From assembly GCA_013695055.1 (NCBI GenBank), contig JACDBF010000173.1:1-16543 (forward strand): a stretch of 16,543 nucleotides of DNA. The letters run 5' to 3'. Positions 11,506 to 16,543 of the stretch are shown one piece after another. The notes under the pieces are model-generated. The model was given only the letters and a program-made list of their open reading frames with translations, was not told where the DNA came from and did no database searches. The position numbers and the translations under genes are program-made. The first letter of the stretch is position 1. Each line of letters starts with the position of its first letter. The DNA is from Actinomycetota bacterium (GTDB taxonomy: Bacteria; Actinomycetota; CADDZG01; WHSQ01).

Positions 11506-13764
11506 ATGAAGCTCGACGTATCTGAGAAGACCTTGGCGTCGCTGCTATCGACGCCCGAAGAACAGTTCGTCGTGCCTCTCTATCAGCGCCCTTATTCATG
11601 GACGACCGAGGAAGTCGACCAACTGTGGGAGGACTTGACGACCCACCTCAGCTCTGAGCACTTCATGGGCTCGATCGTTCTCAACGAAGAGACCAAACTC
11701 GGTCCGCAGGTTATCGATGGACAGCAACGCTTGACCACATTCATGGTGCTGCTCGGTTTGATCCGCGATGAATATGAGCGACTTGGATCCAAGTACACCG
11801 GCCGTCCCCAGCAATTGCTGACGGCTGACGCCTACACCCCAGGGGACGGTCGTTTCAAGATGCGTCTGGGCGAGGTGAACAGACACGTGTTCCGTGAGTT
11901 CGTCTTGTTGCCTAGAGGCGAGCAAGAGCGTAAGGAGTGGGCCGAGAAGTCGAGTCTTCCAAAGGACGTTCAGGTCAAGAACGACTTTCTATTTGCAAAC
12001 GCCCAGCGCCTTCAGAAGTTGCTTCATGACGATTATCTTGGGGAGACCCAAGGCGGCGAGCGAGAAGAGCGACTATTGGCACTTGAAACCAAGCTCAGTC
12101 AACGTTTGCTGTTCGTAGTGATTCGAGTTGGCAGCGTCGACGACGCGTTCCTGCTGTTCGAGACTCTTAACGATCGGGGTTTGCAGTTAGGCGCGGCCGA
12201 TCTGATCAAGAGCCACTTGCTGTCGCGCATCGAAAGTGAGAACGGCAAGGAAAAGGTGTCAGAAGCGGCTCAGGAGTGGACCGAGCTTGTGGATCTGCTG
12301 CGCGGAGCCGACATCGGCAGGTTTCTGCGCTATTTCCTGTTGATGTACTACCCGAAGGTCCAAATGGACCGCGTCTTCAAGCTGTTCAAGGAGAAGCTCG
12401 CTAAGTCGACGGCCGAGAGCATGCTCACGCATCTCAAGACCATGGCTCGTTACTACGGCGAGTTTGAGCAACCGTCTCTAATCGGAGAGCCCGCTGTGCG
12501 AGATGTTCTCGAAGATGTGAACGATCTTCGTGTGCCCATGACGTACGTGGTATTGCTTCCCGCCCGCTACGCATTGCGAGACCAGCCGGAAGACTTCGTA
12601 CGAATCGGCCGACTAGCAGAAGCGCTTGCCTACCGGTGGACGACAATCACAAGCAAGAATGCTCAGCAGCTCGAATCAATGTTCCAGGAGGCCGGCAGCA
12701 CTTTTGTCGACAAGGGAGCCGCAGGCTTCGACGAGGCCTTAAAGAAGCTAGTGGACTCGATGCCCTCGAGCGCGGAGTTTTTGGGCTACTTCAGGACAAA
12801 GCGAATGGGTACACAGTATGTGGCGAGATACACGCTTCGAAGGATCGAGGAGGCTCTGTCCCCGGGGTTGGAGTGGAACCTGAAGTCGCCTTCAAAGGTT
12901 CATATCGAGCACATAATGCCGCAAAATCTCTCTCAACCGTGGCTGGAAGCGCTTGGAGATAACGCGGTTGAAAAGCACGGAGAGGCCGTGTCGCGGTGGG
13001 GCAACCTGACTCTCCTGGCGGAGAAACTGAATCGGGAAGCACGCGATTCGTCTTTCGACGCCAAGAAGAAGATCTATTCGGGGGATCCGGGCTCGGCGAT
13101 TCGGATGACATCGCTTCTTCAGACGGAAGACCACTGGGGGCCTAGTGAGATCGATGCGAGGCAGCAATGGTTGGCGCAGGTGGCCGATCAGCTGTGGAGT
13201 GTAGAAGGAGCAGCCGATTCGAAGTCCGTCCAGACTCCACCGTATCCGTTTGTGGACCTTGAGGACGCTGTGAATCAGCTCCGAAGCCTTATCGCGAACC
13301 ACGAAACGTCGGCTGTGGAATTCAAATCGACCGCGCGAACCAACTTGCACACGGACAAGAAGGATCCAGAAATCGAGAAGGCGATAGGAAAAACTCTGAC
13401 GGCGTTCGCGAACTCTAAAGAAGGGGGAACGCTCCTGATCGGCGTTAGTGACGATGGGGCAATTCTGGGGATTGAGAGCGATTACAAGTACGTAAAGAAT
13501 GGAGACCGGGATGGGTTTGCTCTCTGGGTAACCGACTTCGTGAAGGAGCGGATCGACCAGTTAATACCTGGCAGGTTGAAAGTCACCTTTGTGGAGGTGG
13601 ATGGAAAGACGGTCTGCCGGGTGGATGTTCCTCCGTCACCGGAACCGATGTTCCTTTCTGATAACGCACTGAACCGATTCTTCGTCCGGCAAGGAAATGC
13701 CACGAATGAACTGTCGGGGAACGAACTCTTCAAGTACCGGAACGAGCGGTGGCCAGATCTCTAG
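11506..13764 (+). CDS. DUF262-DUF1524-AlbA_2 fusion, probable defence nuclease
   Basis: A 752-residue protein. Residues about 1-240 are a DUF262 (GmrS-like, ParB/Srx-fold nucleotide-binding) domain with VPLYQRPYSW (24-32), VIDGQQRLTTF (69-79) and FETLNDRGLQLG (218-229). Residues about 420-560 are a DUF1524 (GmrD-like HNH-type nuclease) domain with HIEHIMPQN (HxxH at 466-469) and WGNLTLL (N500). Residues about 588-745 add an AlbA_2 (Schlafen-type) nucleic-acid-binding domain: SAVEFKSTA (602-610), TAFANSKEGGTLLIGVSDDG, GIESDY and FFVRQGN. GmrSD-type proteins are type IV restriction enzymes cutting modified DNA, so anti-phage or anti-plasmid action is likely. A GGGGAG site lies just before the ATG. 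No companion methylase is present. The AlbA_2 tail is uncommon in my experience. Confidence 0.88.
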   Translation: MKLDVSEKTLASLLSTPEEQFVVPLYQRPYSWTTEEVDQLWEDLTTHLSSEHFMGSIVLNEETKLGPQVIDGQQRLTTFMVLLGLIRDEYERLGSKYTGRPQQLLTADAYTPGDGRFKMRLGEVNRHVFREFVLLPRGEQERKEWAEKSSLPKDVQVKNDFLFANAQRLQKLLHDDYLGETQGGEREERLLALETKLSQRLLFVVIRVGSVDDAFLLFETLNDRGLQLGAADLIKSHLLSRIESENGKEKVSEAAQEWTELVDLLRGADIGRFLRYFLLMYYPKVQMDRVFKLFKEKLAKSTAESMLTHLKTMARYYGEFEQPSLIGEPAVRDVLEDVNDLRVPMTYVVLLPARYALRDQPEDFVRIGRLAEALAYRWTTITSKNAQQLESMFQEAGSTFVDKGAAGFDEALKKLVDSMPSSAEFLGYFRTKRMGTQYVARYTLRRIEEALSPGLEWNLKSPSKVHIEHIMPQNLSQPWLEALGDNAVEKHGEAVSRWGNLTLLAEKLNREARDSSFDAKKKIYSGDPGSAIRMTSLLQTEDHWGPSEIDARQQWLAQVADQLWSVEGAADSKSVQTPPYPFVDLEDAVNQLRSLIANHETSAVEFKSTARTNLHTDKKDPEIEKAIGKTLTAFANSKEGGTLLIGVSDDGAILGIESDYKYVKNGDRDGFALWVTDFVKERIDQLIPGRLKVTFVEVDGKTVCRVDVPPSPEPMFLSDNALNRFFVRQGNATNELSGNELFKYRNERWPDL

Positions 13765-13854
13765 ACGGGCGCGATTGATCCCTGGCTCCAGGAACTCCAG
13801 GTGACGGCTGACAGCTGCAATCGATGGCCTCCGTCCGTTGCGACATCCTGCAAT

Positions 13855-13865
13855 CTAGGAGCCTG
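13855..13865. repeat. Solo copy of the IS terminal sequence
   Basis: CTAGGAGCCTG equals the first 11 bases of the IS at position 1. The following bases (ACACTCG) do not match the element. Confidence 0.5.
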
Positions 13866-13935
13866 ACACTCGTGCTCCCATAACCACGTAGCCGACTTCC
13901 ACTTACCTGGGTTCAGGTCGATGGCCTGCTTTGTC

Positions 13936-13956
13936 TAGCACCGGCCGCTTCGGCGT
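13936..13956. repeat. TAGCACCGG element, second locus
   Basis: TAGCACCGGCCGCTTCGGCG matches TAGCACCGGCGCTCCGGCG at 2921-2939, allowing one inserted base and one change. As at the first locus, it is followed by a CGCTTGCGCTC-like palindrome and a C/G-rich stretch. Confidence 0.55.
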
Positions 13957-14222
13957 GAAAGATCCTCCCCATAACGGTCCTCGCTTGCGCTCGGCGTATG
14001 TTCTCGTGCGGGGGGGTCGGGCTGCGCGGCGGCCTCGAAAGTGGTCCACGACATTGCATAGCTGGCGAGCGCCGCACGATCGACTCCTGCAACCAACCCT
14101 CGCGCGCCTTCGTGACCTCGACCACCTCGATCGACTCGATACCAGACGTGGTTCGCCAAGCGGTTGTCGATCGCATCCAAGACCTCGGTTTCTCGCGGCG
14201 GTGCCCGTGTCTGAGCCGGGAC

Positions 14223-14250
14223 GCGGTCGGTCCTTCGGCTGCGACCGCGC
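14223..14250. repeat. Hairpin repeat, copy upstream of CxxC relic
   Basis: GCGGTCGGTCCTTCGGCTGC followed by GACCGCGC, almost identical to copy 1 at 2244. Here the outer stem extends to GCGGTCG/CGACCGC. Recognisable CxxC-gene sequence begins shortly after it. Confidence 0.75.
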
Positions 14251-14253
14251 CCG

Positions 14254-14640
14254 GAGGAAAGACAAAACCAGATCGAAAGGATGACAACGACGCCGAGCAT
14301 GGCTACCTGGGTTACGAATCACACTCGTACGCGACCGACGAAGACACCGACGTTGACAACTACGACGAACGCAACAGTGCCGAGAGTTGCAATCTCTGCG
14401 GCGGGTCGGGCAGCTACGACCCGCTCCCGAAGCTCTAGAGCTAACCGGCGACAAGGCCACGGAAGGCTGGGTCGCTGAAGAGCTGCCGCGCAGCTCCGGG
14501 CCGTGCGACCACTGGACAGATTTCCCCGAGAGCGGCTGGTACTACGACGCGCTCGGTTACAACCGAGTCGGCAAGGGCCCGTGTACAGATCGACGACCAG
14601 GGATCCTGTTGGTGCGCTTTGCCACTCGATACAGGGTGAC
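14254..14640 (+). pseudogene. CxxC small-protein gene relic, copy 2
   Basis: One frame reads DEDTDVDNYDERNSAES then CNLCGGSGSYDPLPKL and stops at TAG 14436-14438. The homology with copy 1 (11170-11421) continues in the next frame as LELTGDKATEGWVAEELPRS, SGPCDHWTDFPESGWYYDAL and GYNRVGKGPC. Comparison of AAGCTCTAGAGC here with AGACTCCTCGAGC in copy 1 shows that a single deleted base caused the stop. This copy keeps more of the C-terminal part, including CDH and a further cysteine, so the intact protein probably had four metal-binding residues. The upstream acidic region (KDDNDAEHGYLGYES) is open but has no clear start. Confidence 0.6.
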
Positions 14641-14800
14641 GAGTCGGTCGATGTTTGGTGGGTCACATGCCCGAGGATGTTCTTGCGTTGCGAACGACGG
14701 ATCTCAGGCCGAATCGAACCTCGAAACCGCGGCGACGGAGCTTCCTGTAGGCGTCGGACCCGTCCAAGCCCACGAAGCCTGCAGGTACGGAACCGCGCCC

Positions 14801-14830
14801 GGACAACGAAGAGTAACTGGACAACGAAGA
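14801..14830. repeat. Short tandem repeat
   Basis: GGACAACGAAGA at 14801-14812 recurs at 14819-14830, an 18-base period. No function is seen. Confidence 0.7.
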
Positions 14831-15037
14831 ATGCGCAGGGCCAGGCGGCGGGCCACCACAGCGTCGTCGGTATGGGCCTGCTCCACTGACCACAGACTTC
14901 TGGTCGCTCTCGCGCTGGATCCCAGCGATTCCTTTCGAACTCTGAGTCCGAGCTTGACAGACCCGTATGTAAAATGTTCAGTGAATAGTTAAGGACGTTT
15001 CGGTTCGACGGCAAGCTCACCTCAAAGGGGATGTGCG

Positions 15038-15598
15038 GTGTTGATCGCTTGGGTTGCTTTGATCTGCCGCTTCACAGTGGGGTTCCTTTTCTTGGCGGCG
15101 GGTCTGTCCAAGCTGCCCGAGCGGGATCGTTTCGCGCACGCGATTGAGAACTACCGGCTGCTCCCTGAATCTCTTCCCAGGGTGATCGCGTTGTGGCTTC
15201 CGCCACTGGAGATAGCGGCCGGGGTCGCGCTCCTCGCCGGCCTCGCGACTCGGCTCGCCGCCCTCTTACTTGCCTCCATGCTCGGAGTCTTCATCCTCGG
15301 TGTGGGCCTGAACCTGCTGCGCGGGCGAAGGATCGATTGCGGCTGCATGGGCGGAAAGTACAAGGAGATTACCTGGGCCCACGTCATGAAGAACGCTGTT
15401 CTCGCGGGGGCGGCGCTCCTTGTGGCGGCGTTGGGGCCGGTAACGTTGGCCTTGGACAACGCCGTTGCTCCGGGCTCCGCGGCGGCGAACGGAACCGGGT
15501 TCGCCGCCCTTGTGACCGTATCCCTTGCCCTGGCTGTGGTGGCGCTTTGGGGAGCGCACCGGAGCCTCGAGCGTGCCCAGAGTTTCCTCAGGGTCTAG
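15038..15598 (+). CDS. MauE/DoxX-family redox membrane protein
   Basis: A 186-residue integral membrane protein of the MauE type. Four or five hydrophobic helices are visible: about 2-23, 47-69, 72-94, 115-136 and 154-172. The loop after helix 3 holds DCGCMGG (C101, C103), the cysteine pair expected in MauE-like proteins related to the DsbB/VKOR functional class. Its predicted role is passing electrons between the quinone pool and a periplasmic thioredoxin partner. It starts at a GTG (15038) with AAAGGGG about 7 bases upstream; an ATG at 15031 is out of frame. It is followed 9 bp later by the MauD-like gene and then a cysteine-rich substrate candidate. No methylamine dehydrogenase genes are visible, so a methylamine role is not implied. 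Confidence 0.85.
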   Translation: MLIAWVALICRFTVGFLFLAAGLSKLPERDRFAHAIENYRLLPESLPRVIALWLPPLEIAAGVALLAGLATRLAALLLASMLGVFILGVGLNLLRGRRIDCGCMGGKYKEITWAHVMKNAVLAGAALLVAALGPVTLALDNAVAPGSAAANGTGFAALVTVSLALAVVALWGAHRSLERAQSFLRV

Positions 15599-15607
15599 GC
15601 CTGATCT

Positions 15608-16198
15608 ATGACCTGGCCTTGGATGATCGCCTTCGCAAGCTTGACTGTTGCGCTGCTCGCCCTGACCGTCGTCGTAACCGGGCACCTCCGTGAGGTGTCG
15701 GGGCTGTTGGAGCGCGCTGAGTTTCAGCTCAGCCTCGCCTCGAGCGCGCTCGGTGGCCTTGGGGGCTTGGGCCAGGGCGAGAGGGTTCGGCCCTTCCGGG
15801 TCCAGGGCATGGATGGGGAGATTGTCGGCTCTGAGAGTCTCCTTTCGTCTCCAAGCGTCATTCTTTTCACAGAAGATTCGTGCGAGCCGTGTGAGGAACT
15901 TGCCCCCGAGCTCGAGGCCCTCGAGCTCCCCGATTCGGTGCGGCTGATCGTCCTCCACCAAGGGGATGTGGTTCCCAGGGTGCCTTCTGGCAGCCTGCTC
16001 TTTAGGCAAATCGATCGATCCGCCTCGCGCGCCTTCCACAACGTCGCCGCGCCCCAGGCGTTCGCGATCGAGCCCGGTGGCGTGGTCGCAGACCGTCTCA
16101 TCCCCATTTCGGCTCAACAAATCCAAGGTCTGGCGTCGATGCTCCGGAAGGAGGTGAACACAGACACAGCCCAAGCGAGAGCTCCACAAGGAAGCTAG
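15608..16198 (+). CDS. MauD-like membrane-anchored thioredoxin-fold protein
   Basis: A 196-residue protein with one N-terminal membrane anchor (about 5-25) and an extracytoplasmic thioredoxin-like domain. The active-site pair is SCEPCEELAP (C92, C95), preceded by the usual strand SVILFTED. The cis-proline loop is NVAAPQAFAI (P149). Overall length and the anchor plus CxPC layout match MauD, the partner of MauE needed for correct disulfides in the methylamine dehydrogenase light chain. The gene lies 9 bp after the MauE-like gene and 13 bp before the cysteine-rich gene, so one operon is likely. The ribosome-binding site is weak. An oxidase or isomerase function is inferred from context. Confidence 0.83.
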   Translation: MTWPWMIAFASLTVALLALTVVVTGHLREVSGLLERAEFQLSLASSALGGLGGLGQGERVRPFRVQGMDGEIVGSESLLSSPSVILFTEDSCEPCEELAPELEALELPDSVRLIVLHQGDVVPRVPSGSLLFRQIDRSASRAFHNVAAPQAFAIEPGGVVADRLIPISAQQIQGLASMLRKEVNTDTAQARAPQGS

Positions 16199-16211
16199 AG
16201 GGTGGTCGAAG

Positions 16212-16517
16212 ATGGCCCTCGAAAACAGAAGGGTGAACCCCATGCAGGAACAGGAAACATCCGGTCAGTTGGGCGCCAAGCAGAGCAGGCGTTCGTTCCT
16301 GAGGCGCCTCGGGCGCACCGCCGCGATTGGGTCAGGACTTTCGTTGCTGCTGGCCAAGCCGGCCTGGGCGATAGACGTGCGGTGCTGCAGGGACAGCAGC
16401 TGCGGCGGTAGTTGCTCAGGTGACACGAAGAAGTTCCGCTGCGGCCCTCCGGCTAGCTGCTGCATCTGCTCTACCTCTGGAAAGCAGTGCTTCAACGCTC
16501 CCTGCTGTCCTTGCTGA
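16212..16517 (+). CDS. Tat-exported 12-cysteine miniprotein
   Basis: A 101-residue precursor. Residues 25-30 are SRRSFL, a near-consensus twin-arginine motif, followed by a hydrophobic stretch (AAIGSGLSLLLA) and a likely signal-peptidase site after AWA (53). The predicted mature peptide of about 48 residues has 12 cysteines (58, 59, 64, 68, 77, 83, 84, 86, 93, 98, 99, 101), a quarter of all residues, and ends ...CCPC. It has no tryptophan, so it cannot form the TTQ cofactor of MauA, although MauA also carries a Tat signal and six disulfides. Tat export suggests it folds or binds metal before export. ATG 16212 follows AGAGGG; an internal ATG at 16242 is also possible. It is third in an operon with MauE and MauD homologues, the obvious disulfide-forming partners. 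Confidence 0.82.
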   Translation: MALENRRVNPMQEQETSGQLGAKQSRRSFLRRLGRTAAIGSGLSLLLAKPAWAIDVRCCRDSSCGGSCSGDTKKFRCGPPASCCICSTSGKQCFNAPCCPC

Positions 16518-16543
16518 GCCGGCGTGGGTGAGTCCCCTAAGCT

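Larger units (their letters stand above)
13765..15037. other. Gene-poor junk region of relics and repeats
   Basis: About 1.27 kb with no intact gene. It holds a solo IS terminus (13855), a TAGCACCGG element (13936), a hairpin repeat (14223), a CxxC gene relic (14254-14640) and an 18-bp-period repeat (14801-14830). On the minus strand around 14180-14040 two adjacent frames read EVLDAIDNRLANHVWYR and then SIEVVEVTKAREGWLQESIV, which look protein-like and may be one frameshifted small gene. Another minus-strand stretch (about 14770-14666: GLDGSDAYRKLRRRGFEVRF) is similarly suggestive. Neither is recognised. Other long open frames here conflict with each other and have no family signature. Confidence 0.5.

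Noticed and set aside
13998..14438. A 146-residue plus-strand frame taken as an intact gene
   Set aside because: Only its last 50 or so residues match the CxxC gene, which is cut by a one-base deletion. The upstream part has no family support and crosses a hairpin repeat.
14954..14982. TTGACA before the MauE-like gene as a sigma-70 promoter
   Set aside because: No acceptable -10 box lies at 16-18 bp (TTCAGT at best), and TAAAAT is only 10 bp away, so the match is probably incidental.
14319..15020. A 233-residue minus-strand open frame in the relic zone
   Set aside because: It runs antisense through the CxxC relic, has arginine-rich shadow composition and no family motif.
15038..16198. MauE/MauD-like genes as proof of methylotrophy
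   Set aside because: These families occur widely in disulfide and redox roles, and no other mau gene is present.
16212..16517. The Cys-rich protein as a true methylamine dehydrogenase light chain (MauA)
   Set aside because: It shares the Tat signal and 12 cysteines, but it is too short and has no tryptophan in the mature part, so the TTQ cofactor is impossible. No heavy-chain gene is visible.
1..16543. CRISPR arrays, tRNA or rRNA genes
   Set aside because: No regularly spaced repeats of 24-40 bp and no cloverleaf or rRNA-like sequence were seen on either strand by eye. The hairpin repeats are irregularly spaced.

Overview
The window reads as a high-GC bacterial accessory region. Protein style (MauE/MauD pair, DHA2-type MFS pump, XRE-cupin regulator, phosphotransferase, short SSB) suggests an actinobacterium, possibly a soil lineage such as Thermoleophilia or Rubrobacteria. 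There is no rRNA, tRNA or core marker gene to fix this, so the taxonomy is inference. The whole stretch except the right end looks like a decaying genomic island or integrated plasmid. It holds an insertion sequence, an antirestriction gene plus a broken second copy, a stub of a type I restriction-modification gene, an intact ssb plus a chimeric broken ssb, two copies of a broken CxxC-type small gene, and a large restriction-type defence protein.

Layout. 1-1785: a complete IS1182-type element with 15-bp perfect terminal inverted repeats. 1786-2240: stub of hsdM (N-terminal region only), with its stop codon overlapping the start of a frameshifted ardC stub. 2179-2811 (-): an unrecognised secreted protein. 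3047-3979: ArdC-like antirestriction zinc protein whose inter-domain linker carries copies of the window's hairpin repeat. 4010-5100 (-): two-gene operon, GYD-domain protein plus an unknown protein. 5255-9099: a module with an XRE-cupin regulator (-) divergent from a giant MFS efflux pump fused to a thioredoxin-reductase-like flavoprotein, overlapped by a class I methyltransferase. 9299-10069 (-): APH-like phosphotransferase. 10321-11421: ssb, terminator, broken ssb, broken CxxC gene. 11506-13764: a DUF262-DUF1524-AlbA_2 fusion, most likely an anti-phage nuclease. 13765-15037: about 1.27 kb without an intact gene, holding a solo IS terminus, hairpin repeats and the second CxxC gene relic. 15038-16517: a MauE-like membrane protein, a MauD-like thioredoxin-fold protein and a Tat-exported 12-cysteine miniprotein.

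How the genes may work together. The XRE-cupin/MFS-flavoprotein/methyltransferase set resembles the three-part self-protection logic of dithiol natural products (efflux, dithiol oxidation, S-methylation), with a palindrome at the divergent start as a likely operator. The MauE/MauD/12-Cys trio looks like a dedicated disulfide-forming system for one exported cysteine-rich peptide. This is the part most likely to be undescribed. ArdC, the hsdM stub and the DUF262 protein belong to the mobile-element versus host-defence layer.

A recurring theme is a short hairpin repeat (outer stem GGTCG/CGACC, inner CCC-TTC-GGG) found at many junctions between gene fragments, inside the ardC linker, inside the broken ssb and between modules. 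Longer degenerate spacer repeats of about 110 bp flank the efflux module and the phosphotransferase gene, giving a cassette-like layout.
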